Shown one piece after another: positions 28,034 through 36,788 of a DNA stretch of 45,944 nt. The stretch is from Betaproteobacteria bacterium (lineage in GTDB: Bacteria; Pseudomonadota; Gammaproteobacteria; Burkholderiales; Methylophilaceae): NCBI GenBank assembly GCA_016867975.1, contig VGIC01000013.1:1-45944 (forward strand), read 5' to 3'. The translations under genes and the position numbers were made by a program. The notes below the pieces were generated by a model. It was not told the origin of the DNA and made no database searches. It saw only the letters and a program-made list of their open reading frames with translations. Within the stretch, counting starts at the first letter, position 1, and the number at the start of each line of letters is the position of its first letter.

Positions 28034-29764
28034 GTGAGTACAGCGCGTCCCAAGTTATTTCTCAATTTGTATTGGCATATGCACCAGCCAGATTATCGCG
28101 ATTTGGCGACCAATGAGTATGTATTGCCATGGACCTATTTGCATGCGATTAAAGACTACAGTGATATGGCATTCCATTTGGAAGCCAATCCTAAAGCGCG
28201 TGTCACTTTTAATTTTGTGCCCATTCTATTGGAACAGTTAGAAGACTATGCATTGCAATTCAAAAAGAAAAAAGTGCGCGATCCACTATTGGCGTTGTTG
28301 GTAGAGCAGGATTTGTCCAGTATCAGCCAAGAACAGTGTCGCTTGATTGCTGAGAGTTGTTTCAAGAGTCACCATGAAAAAATGCTGAGTCCGTTTCCAC
28401 ACTATCAGCGTTTGCATCAGTTATATAAGTTGGTGGATTATGTGGAGGGTGACACATTCGTCTATTTGAACGCGCAATACCAAGCCGACTTGCTGGTTTG
28501 GTATCATCTGGCTTGGTGTGGAGAGAGTCTGCGTCAGAACAACCAGGTGGTGCAGGCGTTGATGGCCAAAGGGGTTTTGTTTACGCTAGAAGATCGTCAA
28601 CGGTTATTCAAAGTCGTCGCCGAGACGGTCACCAATCTGATTCCGCGTTATAAGGCGTTAATGGAGCGCAAGCAGATTGAGATCTCGACCACACCTTACT
28701 ATCATCCTATTTTGCCTTTGCTGTTGGATTTTCAATCGACTTTGGATGCCATGCCGGATGCGCCATTGCCAGAGAATGCGGCATATCCAGATGGGAGAAG
28801 CCGCGCTACGTTTCATGTAGAGTCGGCCAATCACTTTCATCAGGCACATTTTGACAGCCCACCGCGTGGCATGTGGCCTGCTGAAGGCGGCGTTTCCTAT
28901 GCCGGTCTTTCGTTGATGGCTGAAAATGGCGTTGAGTGGGCGGCTACCGGGCAAAGTGTGTTGGCGAATAGCTTAAGGAAATCCCAACTCAATGCAGATG
29001 ATAAGTATGCGTATCTCTACCAGCCATATCGCGTAACCAATGGCAAGCATGACATCTTCTGTTTCTTTAGGGATGATCATTTATCTGACAAAATCGGCTT
29101 TGAATATTCTGGTTTATTTGCGCGCGATGCGGTGAATGATTTCATCGGCACGCTGGAGCATATTCATCAGTCTAACCACAGCGACCAGGCTAAAGTGGTC
29201 AGCGTGATTCTAGATGGTGAGAATGCGTGGGAATATTATCCTTACAATGGCTATTATTTCCTTAAAGAGTTGTATGAAGCGTTAGTGAGTCATCCAGACA
29301 TTGAGATGACGACCTTTAGTGATATCGTCGATATGTGTAAGGCGGATGATGTCCAAGCGCAATGTGTAAATGTGCCCATATTGCCGCAGGTGGCGGCGGG
29401 TAGCTGGGTCTATGGAACATTTAGCACTTGGATTGGCAGTCAAGAAAAGAACCTTGCCTGGGACTTGCTCTGTGAGGCGAAAAAGGTGTACGACAGGGTG
29501 GTGTCTAAAGGTTTAATCAGCGTCAAACAGCTGGAATCCTGTGAGCGTCAATTAGCGATTTGTGAAGGTTCGGATTGGTTCTGGTGGTTCGGCGACTACA
29601 ATTCATCTGACAGCGTAGCCAGTTTTGACTTGTTGTATCGCCGTAATTTGATTAACCTGTACACGCTCATGGCGCAACCGGTTCCAGAGATCTTGTACAG
29701 GGCTATCAGCACTGGTGGCGGGCATGCTGAAAATTCCGGCACCATGCGCCGTGGACAGGCTTGA
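28034..29764 (+). CDS. Glycoside hydrolase family 57 alpha-glucan enzyme
   Basis: A 576-aa GH57 protein. The N-terminus LYWHMHQPDYRD carries the family motif 1 His-x-His-x-x-Pro. Candidate catalytic residues are E284 in MWPAEGGVS (nucleophile region) and D394 in VILDGENAWEYYP (acid/base region). GH57 includes alpha-amylases, 4-alpha-glucanotransferases, amylopullulanases and branching enzymes; the exact reaction cannot be read here, but its place between glgC and malQ says alpha-glucan breakdown or remodelling. No signal peptide is visible, so it is cytoplasmic. It starts with GTG, with GAGG 9 bases upstream. malQ begins 16 bases after its stop. Confidence 0.88.
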   Translation: MSTARPKLFLNLYWHMHQPDYRDLATNEYVLPWTYLHAIKDYSDMAFHLEANPKARVTFNFVPILLEQLEDYALQFKKKKVRDPLLALLVEQDLSSISQEQCRLIAESCFKSHHEKMLSPFPHYQRLHQLYKLVDYVEGDTFVYLNAQYQADLLVWYHLAWCGESLRQNNQVVQALMAKGVLFTLEDRQRLFKVVAETVTNLIPRYKALMERKQIEISTTPYYHPILPLLLDFQSTLDAMPDAPLPENAAYPDGRSRATFHVESANHFHQAHFDSPPRGMWPAEGGVSYAGLSLMAENGVEWAATGQSVLANSLRKSQLNADDKYAYLYQPYRVTNGKHDIFCFFRDDHLSDKIGFEYSGLFARDAVNDFIGTLEHIHQSNHSDQAKVVSVILDGENAWEYYPYNGYYFLKELYEALVSHPDIEMTTFSDIVDMCKADDVQAQCVNVPILPQVAAGSWVYGTFSTWIGSQEKNLAWDLLCEAKKVYDRVVSKGLISVKQLESCERQLAICEGSDWFWWFGDYNSSDSVASFDLLYRRNLINLYTLMAQPVPEILYRAISTGGGHAENSGTMRRGQA

Positions 29765-29780
29765 TGACGATGGTTGATTG

Positions 29781-31325
29781 ATGATGGTTAACTTATCTAA
29801 CAATACGAATACAGGCAATACCACTTCAGGCTCATTGCTACTAGCGCAACGCCGAGCAGGGGTCTTGCTGCACGTCAGCTCTCTTCCCAGTGCATTTTAT
29901 GTCGGCGATGTTGGCATAGAAGCCTACCGTTTTATTGATTTCTTGCATGAAATCGGGGCGACGGTATGGCAAACCTTGCCTATCAATATGCCCCATACCG
30001 ACAATTCACCCTATCAGTGCTTGTCTGCGCATGCCGGCAACCCTGATTTTATTAGCCTAGAGGCCTTGCAGAAGCAAAAATTGCTGACCCAAGAAGACTT
30101 GCGTGCTTTTGCGATCAGTCGTTCCCCAGATAAATCGCAAGATAAATCCCATCTGCTGGCTAAGGCCTACCTTGTGTTCCATCAGCAGGCGACGGCTGAG
30201 CAGCAGCGCAATTTTGAGGCATTCTGTAGCCATCATGGTCATTGGTTGGACGACTTTGCGCTCTTTATCGGGCTGCGCAAGAAATTCAATCTAGCGGGAT
30301 GGCACGACTGGCCTGATGAATACAAGCGTCGTGAAAAAAAAGCACTGGCTCGGGTGAAAAAAGAGCTGGCACAAGAAATTGCCATTAACAAGTTTATTCA
30401 GTTTGTGTTTTTTGAACAGTGGTCAGCGCTCAAGGCCTACGCTGCCAGTAAAGAGATTAAGTTGTTTGGGGATATCCCGATTTTTGTGGCTTATGATAGC
30501 GCAGATGTTTGGGCTCAGCCGCACCTGTTCAAGCTGGATGCTGAGGGAAAGATGACGGTTGTGGCAGGCGTGCCTCCTGATTATTTTTCTGCGACAGGTC
30601 AGCGCTGGGGCAACCCGCATTACGATTGGGAGGCGATGGCTCAGGAGGGGTATCGTTGGTGGATCTCCCGCATGGCTACGCAGAATGCACTGTTTGATAT
30701 CGTGCGGATTGACCATTTTAGGGGGCTGGAAGCCGCTTGGGAAATCCTTGCCAGTGAAGAGACCGCCATCAATGGTCAGTGGGTAGCAGCGCCTGGAGAG
30801 GCTTTGTTGGCCGCCATTTTGCAGGCCTTGCCCAGCATCACATTGGTGGCAGAGGATCTAGGCATTATCACTGCCGAGGTGGATGCGCTACGCAACAAAT
30901 ATCATTTGCCAGGCATGAAGATTCTGCAATTTGCTTTTGGCGGTGAAGAGGATAATCCATATCTGCCTCACCATATTGAAGAAAACAGCGTGGTTTATAC
31001 CGGCACGCATGATAATGATACTACCGTGGGTTGGTATGATGCGCTGGACGACAATCAGCGTAAGCATCTTTATGCCTATCTGCAAAAGAACCGCTTTATT
31101 CCGCACGAAGTGAGCATGCCGAATGACTTAATGGACATGGCGCTCATGTCTCAAGGTGTATTGGTCATCATTCCCATGCAGGATATTCTGGCGTTAGATA
31201 CCCATCACCGCATGAATGTGCCTGGCACTGCCTCTGGAAACTGGCATTGGCGCTTTGATTGGCAACAATTACAGCCAGAGCAGAAAGCACATATGACCGA
31301 AGTGATTAAACGCTCCAGGCGTTGA
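29781..31325 (+). CDS. malQ: 4-alpha-glucanotransferase (amylomaltase)
   Basis: GH77 enzyme that transfers alpha-1,4-glucan segments between chains and releases glucose. About 514 aa. Motifs: RRAGVLLHVSSLPS at the N-terminus, ADVWAQPHLFKLD, VAGVPPDYFSATGQRWGNPHYDW, the nucleophile region DIVRIDHFRG, the acid region VAEDLGIITAEVD and YTGTHDNDTTVGW. The start is uncertain: ATG at 29781, ATG at 29784 and TTG at 29778 are adjacent, and none has a clear ribosome site, so coupling to the GH57 gene is likely. Its product glucose could feed the ROK kinase that follows. Confidence 0.95.
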   Translation: MMVNLSNNTNTGNTTSGSLLLAQRRAGVLLHVSSLPSAFYVGDVGIEAYRFIDFLHEIGATVWQTLPINMPHTDNSPYQCLSAHAGNPDFISLEALQKQKLLTQEDLRAFAISRSPDKSQDKSHLLAKAYLVFHQQATAEQQRNFEAFCSHHGHWLDDFALFIGLRKKFNLAGWHDWPDEYKRREKKALARVKKELAQEIAINKFIQFVFFEQWSALKAYAASKEIKLFGDIPIFVAYDSADVWAQPHLFKLDAEGKMTVVAGVPPDYFSATGQRWGNPHYDWEAMAQEGYRWWISRMATQNALFDIVRIDHFRGLEAAWEILASEETAINGQWVAAPGEALLAAILQALPSITLVAEDLGIITAEVDALRNKYHLPGMKILQFAFGGEEDNPYLPHHIEENSVVYTGTHDNDTTVGWYDALDDNQRKHLYAYLQKNRFIPHEVSMPNDLMDMALMSQGVLVIIPMQDILALDTHHRMNVPGTASGNWHWRFDWQQLQPEQKAHMTEVIKRSRR

Positions 31326-31385
31326 ACCCAGATTTTCTATTAGGACTTGGAATGACAACGCTGGGCATTTTGATGCATTTTTTGC

Positions 31386-31432
31386 GCAAATTTTGCGTGA
31401 ATAGTCACTCTATTGACAAAAAAATTGCGCAC
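31386..31432. repeat. Imperfect hairpin between malQ and glk
   Basis: AATAG (31400-31404) and CTATT (31410-31414) pair around TCACT. The arms extend imperfectly into CAAATTTTGCGTG on the left and GACAAAAAAATTGCG on the right. A TTGACA (31413-31418) is included but has no matching -10 box downstream. The 178-bp gap before glk has no gene. The hairpin may be a decayed repeat, an operator or a weak terminator. Confidence 0.3.
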
Positions 31433-31503
31433 AACAAGGCGCAAAATGAACAAGTTGGCGTCCAAGTAGATGAATGTCGCCTCATGGAAAATCTGGGTTT
31501 AAT

Positions 31504-32445
31504 ATGGCGCATTTGATTGGCATTGATGTGGGGGGTACCAACCTTCGAGTAGGCGTTGTGGATTATGCTGCCCAATCTGCGCCTACTTTGCTGGATGAGT
31601 TGCGTTTTCAGGCGGATTTTTCTGGTATTTGTAAGCAGTATCAGCAAACGCCGGAGTTGGCCTGGCAGAAGATTCTGCAAACACTTTCTGATGCAACTCA
31701 ACAGGTACTGGCGCGTTACCCTGATATATCAGCGATTGGCATAGGATTTCCCGGCTTCATTGATCCCGTCTCACAAAGCATCTCTCAGTCACCCAATTTG
31801 CCAGGTTTAGCGAACGTCGATTTAAGTGCAGATTTGAGTGCTTTGATCAAACTTCCGGTAGTGACCGAGAATGATGCCTTGGTCGCAGCCTATGGTGAGT
31901 ATGCCTTGCAGCCGACGCAAAGTAAGCATCTGATTTACATAGGCTTGGGTACTGGGGTCGGCGGGGGATTGATCTTGAATGGCCAGCCGTTCCAAGGTCA
32001 GCATGGCGTGGCGATGGAGGTGGGGCATATCATCGTGCAGCCCGAGGGCAGGTTGTGCGGCTGTGGTAATCGAGGCTGTATGGAGCAATATGCTTCTGCC
32101 AGTGGTGTGGTCATCAGTTATTTTGAAGCGACCAATCAGCAACGCACCGCAGCCGAAATAGCGCACTTGGCAGGTGAGGGAGATCATGACGCGCTAGCGG
32201 CATATCAGCTGGCGGGGAAGTCACTGGCTCAGGCATTAGCGCACATGCTAAAAGTGATCGATGTGACAGATGTCTTGATAGGCGGTGGCATGAGTGCTGG
32301 CTGGCAGTATATGCAGCCAGCTTTTGACCAGCAACTGGGTCAGGATCTTATTCCGGTACTGCGTGGTCAAGTCAATGTGCGCATTTCTAGTGTCGGTGAC
32401 CAGGCTGGCATGATAGGTGCGGCGATGCTGGCATGTCTTCCATAG
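31504..32445 (+). CDS. ROK-family sugar kinase, probable glucokinase
   Basis: Phosphorylates a free hexose, most likely glucose, with ATP. The 313-aa ROK protein begins HLIGIDVGGTNLRVG (phosphate loop). It has the catalytic segment VVTENDALVAAYGE, the glycine loop GLGTGVGGGLILNG, and the zinc-binding signature CGCGNRGCMEQYAS. There is no N-terminal helix-turn-helix, so it is an enzyme rather than a ROK repressor. The ATG at 31504 gives the family-typical N-terminus; an ATG at 31474 would add ten residues. Neither has a strong ribosome site. Following malQ, it fits recycling of glucose released from glycogen. Substrate is inferred from context. Confidence 0.85.
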   Translation: MAHLIGIDVGGTNLRVGVVDYAAQSAPTLLDELRFQADFSGICKQYQQTPELAWQKILQTLSDATQQVLARYPDISAIGIGFPGFIDPVSQSISQSPNLPGLANVDLSADLSALIKLPVVTENDALVAAYGEYALQPTQSKHLIYIGLGTGVGGGLILNGQPFQGQHGVAMEVGHIIVQPEGRLCGCGNRGCMEQYASASGVVISYFEATNQQRTAAEIAHLAGEGDHDALAAYQLAGKSLAQALAHMLKVIDVTDVLIGGGMSAGWQYMQPAFDQQLGQDLIPVLRGQVNVRISSVGDQAGMIGAAMLACLP

Positions 32446-32500
32446 ATTATTGCGTTGCTCACTGATAAAAGTGCCCTAAATTGATGGAAACAAATAAGTG

Positions 32501-33538
32501 ATGGACAAACAAGCTGCAATCAGCAACTTTGAGCGTAACCTAACATGGTGGGTGTTCGGCTGTATCGTCGTTGGCATTATGCTGGGCAAGCGGATGCCGG
32601 AATTATTCCAAGCCATTGCTGCCATTAAAGTGGCCGAAGTCAATCTGCCTATGGCCATGCTGATTTGGCTGATGATTATCCCCATGCTGTTGAAGATCGA
32701 TTTTTCAGCCATGCGTGAGGTGTTCCAGCACACCAAAGGCATAGGTGTCACCCTATTTATTAATTGGCTGGTCAAGCCATTTTCAATGGCATTGCTGGCA
32801 TGGATTTTTATTCGGCACTTGTTTGCCGATAGGCTGCCGGTGGATCAGATTGACAGTTATATCGCTGGCCTGATTTTACTGGCGGCGGCTCCTTGTACGG
32901 CCATGGTGTTTGTATGGAGTAATCTCTGCAATGGCGAGCCTAAATTCACGCTGTCGCAGGTGGCCATCAATGATGTCATCATGCTGTTTGCCTTTGCGCC
33001 TATTGTTGCATTATTGCTTGGGTTGTCCAGCATTATTGTGCCGTGGGATACCTTGCTGGTTTCTGTGGTGCTGTTTATCGTGGTGCCTGTCATTATCAGT
33101 CAGGGCTTAAGAAAAATTCTGCTGGCTCAGGGAAATAGTGAAGCATTAACTTCAGCGCTAAAGACTTTGCAGCCGCTATCCTTAAGTGCGTTGTTGATCA
33201 CATTGGTCATGCTGTTTGCTTTTCAGGGGGAGCAGATTGTCAGTCAGCCGCTGGTTATTGTTTTGTTGGCAGTGCCTATTCTGATTCAGGTGTATTTCAA
33301 TGCGCTTCTGGCTTATTGGCTAAACAAGAAATTAAAAGTCGCGCATTGTGTAGCAGGACCTTCGGCCTTGATTGGGGCATCTAACTTTTTTGAGCTGGCG
33401 GTTGCAACCGCCATTGCATTGTTTGGCTTTAACTCAGGCGCGGCGTTGGCGACGGTGGTCGGCGTGTTGATTGAAGTGCCGGTGATGCTTTCGATCGTCG
33501 CTATTGTGAATCGTAGTAAGTGTTGGTATGAACGATAA
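32501..33538 (+). CDS. Arsenite efflux transporter, ACR3 type
   Basis: An integral membrane protein of about 345 aa with roughly ten hydrophobic segments, belonging to the ACR3 family of BART transporters that expel arsenite or antimonite using the proton gradient. The family cysteine is C132 in AAAPCTAMVFVWSN, and the conserved acidic segment SNFFELAVATAIALFG is near residue 280. GTG at 32498 is an alternative start. The gene stands alone: no arsR, arsC or arsH is within the window, which is unusual because acr3 is normally in an ars operon. It lies 55 bp after the kinase gene and may be cotranscribed with it. Confidence 0.9.
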   Translation: MDKQAAISNFERNLTWWVFGCIVVGIMLGKRMPELFQAIAAIKVAEVNLPMAMLIWLMIIPMLLKIDFSAMREVFQHTKGIGVTLFINWLVKPFSMALLAWIFIRHLFADRLPVDQIDSYIAGLILLAAAPCTAMVFVWSNLCNGEPKFTLSQVAINDVIMLFAFAPIVALLLGLSSIIVPWDTLLVSVVLFIVVPVIISQGLRKILLAQGNSEALTSALKTLQPLSLSALLITLVMLFAFQGEQIVSQPLVIVLLAVPILIQVYFNALLAYWLNKKLKVAHCVAGPSALIGASNFFELAVATAIALFGFNSGAALATVVGVLIEVPVMLSIVAIVNRSKCWYER

Positions 33539-33554
33539 CGGTAAGCGTGCTTCC

Positions 33555-34634
33555 TTAACTGTTACTGTGTTGACTAAGCGCCCATGCGACATGTTCACGC
33601 ACCATGGCATTTTCATCTGTAGCGCGTGCTTGTAGCGCTTGCATGACTGCGGGAGATTTTCTCGCATTACCTAACCCCACTGCGATATTGCGCAGCCATT
33701 GTGCATAACCGATTCTGTAAATCGCGCTGCCGGCCATTTTTGCCTTGAATTCTTCCTCGCTCCAGTTAAAGCAATCTATCAGGCTGATATCATCCAGACC
33801 ATGTTTAACGGCAAAGTCAGTTTCTGTGGCGGTTTCGGCAAACTTGTTCCACGGGCAGAAGAGTTGGCAGTCATCGCAGCCGTAAACACGGTTGCCAATC
33901 AAAGGGCGAAATTCAATCGGGAGGCTGCCTTTTAGCTCAATAGTCAGATAAGAGATGCAGCGTCTGGCATCGACCTCATAAGGGGCGGTAATGGCGTTTG
34001 TGGGGCAGACGTCGATGCAGTTGGTACAGGTGCCGCAATGGTTAAGTGCTGGCTCATCTATGGTTAAAGGTAGGTTGGTATAGATCTCGCCTAGAAAGAA
34101 CCATGAACCGCGATTTTTATTGATCAGCAGTGTATGTTTGCCACGCCATCCTAGCCCGGCTTTCTCAGCTAGTGCCACTTCCAGAACGGGTGCGCTGTCT
34201 GTGAAAGCACGATATTCAAAATCATGGATTTGATGCGATGCAAGTGCCATTTGAATTTTTTCGCATAGTTTTTGCAGCTTATGGCGCATGACTTTATGAT
34301 AGTCACGTCCAAGTGCGTAGCGCGAGATAAAGGCCTTATCCTGATTTTGCAGAATACTTTCACTGTCAGCTGCATGCGGGGGGAGGTAATCCATCCGAGC
34401 GGAAATCACCCGTATCGTATTAGGCACTAATTCGGCAGGGCGAGTGCGCTTGGTGCCATGTTTTGCCATATAATCCATTTCACCATGAAACCCTTTTTCA
34501 ACCCAAGCCTGATGTTCAGATTCTGCGGTGCTCAAGTCAGTATCTGTGATACCGATATGATTGAAGCCGAGCTCCGCTCCCCAGCGTTTGATGGCACTAC
34601 TCAACGCATTCAAGTTTTTAGTAGAATTGCTCAT
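33555..34634 (-). CDS. queG: Epoxyqueuosine reductase
   Basis: Cobalamin- and iron-sulfur-dependent enzyme that reduces epoxyqueuosine to queuosine in the wobble position of tRNAs with GUN anticodons. At 359 aa the features are: catalytic Asp D146 in FTDSAPVLE, two [4Fe-4S] motifs C200-xx-C203-xx-C206-xxx-C210 and C253-xx-C256-xxx-C260 with C226, and a C-terminal HEAT-like region binding tRNA. Its start codon (34634-34632) overlaps that of tsaE on the other strand. In-frame TTG codons at residues 8 and 11 are possible alternative starts. It converges with the ACR3 gene, 16 bases apart. Confidence 0.95.
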   Translation of the reverse strand: MSNSTKNLNALSSAIKRWGAELGFNHIGITDTDLSTAESEHQAWVEKGFHGEMDYMAKHGTKRTRPAELVPNTIRVISARMDYLPPHAADSESILQNQDKAFISRYALGRDYHKVMRHKLQKLCEKIQMALASHQIHDFEYRAFTDSAPVLEVALAEKAGLGWRGKHTLLINKNRGSWFFLGEIYTNLPLTIDEPALNHCGTCTNCIDVCPTNAITAPYEVDARRCISYLTIELKGSLPIEFRPLIGNRVYGCDDCQLFCPWNKFAETATETDFAVKHGLDDISLIDCFNWSEEEFKAKMAGSAIYRIGYAQWLRNIAVGLGNARKSPAVMQALQARATDENAMVREHVAWALSQHSNS

Positions 34635-34635
34635 G

Positions 34636-35118
34636 ATGGATGATTTTACACTTGATTTAGCCGATGAAGCGGCGACGATTGCACTAGGCGCCGCTCTTGC
34701 ACAGGTGATGGAGCCGAATCTGACGATTTATCTGCATGGGAATTTGGGGGCGGGCAAGACGACTTTAGTGCGTGGTTTGTTGCAAGGCTTAGATTATCAG
34801 GGAAAAGTGAAAAGTCCGACCTATACTATTGTTGAACCCTACGAGGTCAATCGTGCAAGTCAGGGAGCGATGAATATTTATCATTTTGATTTATATCGAT
34901 TTAATGATGAAGAAGAGTGGGAATCTGCTGGGTTCAGAGACTATTTTAATGCGCAGAGCATCTGCCTAATCGAATGGCCGGAGCGGGCAGCGCATTTGTT
35001 ACCCATCCCCGATATTGATGTGTACATTCTGATGCAGGGGGTAGGGCGGTCGGTGCGCATCACCTTGCACTCTCAGCACGCAAGGCAGTGCATGCAAAGA
35101 CTTAAGCAGCCTTATTAA
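34636..35118 (+). CDS. tsaE: tRNA threonylcarbamoyladenosine biosynthesis ATPase TsaE
   Basis: ATPase that works with TsaB and TsaD to place threonylcarbamoyl on A37 of tRNAs reading ANN codons. About 160 aa; Walker A is GNLGAGKTT at 35-43, followed by KSPTYTIVEPYE and the DLYR segment that contact nucleotide and TsaD, and CLIEWPERA (Walker B-like). Two tandem ATGs (34633 and 34636) are possible starts, both at the boundary with the divergent queG. No strong ribosome site is visible. The next gene, an amidase, is a common neighbour of tsaE in proteobacteria. A MITE lies between them. Confidence 0.94.
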   Translation: MDDFTLDLADEAATIALGAALAQVMEPNLTIYLHGNLGAGKTTLVRGLLQGLDYQGKVKSPTYTIVEPYEVNRASQGAMNIYHFDLYRFNDEEEWESAGFRDYFNAQSICLIEWPERAAHLLPIPDIDVYILMQGVGRSVRITLHSQHARQCMQRLKQPY

Positions 35119-35126
35119 AGCTAATA

Positions 35127-35254
35127 GAGGCCTTTTCAAGAATCAAGATTCGGGTGAATTTCCGTAAATTACCAAAAAACCGTCATTCCAGCCTCCGCTG
35201 GAATGACGAGATTTGTTATGATTGCTCACTTAAACTGCTTCGTGCAAAGGTTTC
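35127..35254. mobile_element. MITE element C (128 bp)
   Basis: The right end CGTGCAAAGGTTTC and left end GAGGCCTTTTCAAG are imperfect inverted repeats of the GAGACCTTTGCA type. An exact 5-bp direct repeat TAATA flanks it (35122-35126 and 35255-35259). The centre has a perfect 12-bp hairpin, CGTCATTCCAGC (35181-35192) and GCTGGAATGACG (35197-35208). In reverse complement it aligns along its whole length with the 127-bp element at 26380-26506, sharing CTTTGCACGA, TCATAACAAA, CTGGAATGACGG and TTGGTAATTT in order. It begins 8 bases after tsaE and ends 24 bases before the amidase gene. Confidence 0.85.
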
Positions 35255-35278
35255 TAATAAAGATATTTAGAATGCTCT

Positions 35279-36703
35279 ATGATTAAACGTATCGCTATTA
35301 TCGCGCTCTATTTCAGTGTGTTGCTCAGTGTTGTTTTCGGCGTCACGGTCTATGCAGCCAACAAAGATAATAATACGGTACTTGCAATCCGTGTTTGGCC
35401 GGCGCAGGACTATACCCGTATCACACTGGAGGCAGCCAACCCCATCACCTATAAAATGACCTTGCTCAAAAATCCAGAACGTGTGGCGGTGGATCTGGAA
35501 AACGTTGAGATCAACGCCGTGTTGAAATCACTGAGTGAGAAAATTTCAGGTGCAGATCCTTACATCACACAGGTGAGGGTAGCGCAGTATAAGTCTAACG
35601 TGGTGCGACTGGTGGTGGACTTGAAAACAGAGGCTAAACCGACCATGAGCACCTTGCCACCAGCGGGTGAATACAAACATCGTTTGGTGCTCGACGTTTA
35701 TCCTGCGCAAGATTCGCTAATGACCATGCTGGCCGAGCGGGAAAAGTTACCAGAAACGATATTGCAGCCATCCACAGAGCTTGCCAGCACGCCATCTGCC
35801 ACCGAAGCTAAGGGAGGAGTTGAAAAAGCGGCTGAAACTGTAGTCTTAGAAGAAGTACGGCCCGTAGCAGCATCCCCAGCCGTGACAGCAGCGTCAGAGA
35901 AAAACCCCAGTGAAATGTCTGGAGTAGTAGAGCCCGCCAAGTCTGAACATCGTATCGGGCCTCAGCCAGAGGAGGATATCCAGTTACTGAATAAAGACTT
36001 GCGGCAAATCACGATCGCAATCGATGCCGGACATGGGGGGGAAGACCCAGGGGCGCGAGGCGCGAGTGGCAGTCATGAGAAAGATATCACCTTAACCATC
36101 GCCAAGAAGCTGAAGACAATCATTGATGCTGAACCCAATATGCGTGCGGTGCTGACGCGCGATGGGGATTATTTTATTCCCTTGCATGGACGGGTAGTGA
36201 AGGCGCGTAAGTTCCAGGCTGACTTGTTTATATCCATTCATGCGGATGCCTTTACTAATCCGGCGGCGCGAGGTTCTTCTGTATTTGCCCTATCTGAAAA
36301 AGGGGCCACCAGTGCCAGTGCGCGTTATCTGGCTAAGAAAGAGAATGAGTCTGATCTGATTGGGGGCGTGAGCCTGAATGTCAAAGACCCGGTATTGGCA
36401 AGAACCCTGTTGGACTTGTCGCAAACTGCAACCATCAATGATAGCTTGAAGCTAGGCAAAGCCGTGCTGGGACATATTGGTGAAATCAATAAGCTGCACA
36501 AAAATCACGTTGAGCAGGCGGGGTTTGCCGTGTTGAAATCACCGGATATACCGTCTATTCTGGTTGAAACTGCATTTATCAGTAATCCGGAAGAAGAGAG
36601 TAAACTCAATGATGATGCCTATCAGGATAAAATGGTCATGTCCATTCTGAGCGGTATCAAAAAATACTTTGCCGCTAATCCGGCACTTGCCAAGACCAAG
36701 TAG
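35279..36703 (+). CDS. amiC: N-acetylmuramoyl-L-alanine amidase with AMIN domain
   Basis: Periplasmic zinc amidase that cuts the peptide from muramic acid and helps separate daughter cells. The 474 aa include an N-terminal signal peptide (about 1-28), an AMIN domain (about 35-145) that targets the division site, a low-complexity Ala/Glu/Pro linker (about 150-235), and an Amidase_3 domain from about 243. Zinc-site residues are H252 in IDAGHGGEDPGARG, the Glu in SHEKDITL, the His in SIHADAF, and the catalytic Glu in VETAFISNPEEE. It is AmiB/AmiC-like; the symbol reflects general family only. MITE C occupies most of its 160-bp upstream gap. Confidence 0.92.
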   Translation: MIKRIAIIALYFSVLLSVVFGVTVYAANKDNNTVLAIRVWPAQDYTRITLEAANPITYKMTLLKNPERVAVDLENVEINAVLKSLSEKISGADPYITQVRVAQYKSNVVRLVVDLKTEAKPTMSTLPPAGEYKHRLVLDVYPAQDSLMTMLAEREKLPETILQPSTELASTPSATEAKGGVEKAAETVVLEEVRPVAASPAVTAASEKNPSEMSGVVEPAKSEHRIGPQPEEDIQLLNKDLRQITIAIDAGHGGEDPGARGASGSHEKDITLTIAKKLKTIIDAEPNMRAVLTRDGDYFIPLHGRVVKARKFQADLFISIHADAFTNPAARGSSVFALSEKGATSASARYLAKKENESDLIGGVSLNVKDPVLARTLLDLSQTATINDSLKLGKAVLGHIGEINKLHKNHVEQAGFAVLKSPDIPSILVETAFISNPEEESKLNDDAYQDKMVMSILSGIKKYFAANPALAKTK

Positions 36704-36711
36704 CGTTTGAG

Positions 36712-36739
36712 TTAAGAAAGCACCATAGTGCTTCCTTAA
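36712..36739 (+). terminator. Hairpin after the amidase gene
   Basis: TTAAGAAAGCAC (36712-36723) and GTGCTTCCTTAA (36728-36739) pair in 11 of 12 positions around CATA. It starts 9 bases after the amidase stop. The T-run is weak, so termination may be partial and the nuclease gene that follows may still be read through. Confidence 0.5.
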
Positions 36740-36788
36740 AGCGCAAAACAACTAACCTTGCGATTATTTGCATGAATAGGGAGTATCG

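Noticed and set aside
31413-31441. TTGACA as a promoter for the ROK kinase gene
   Set aside because: No -10-like hexamer lies 16-18 bases downstream.
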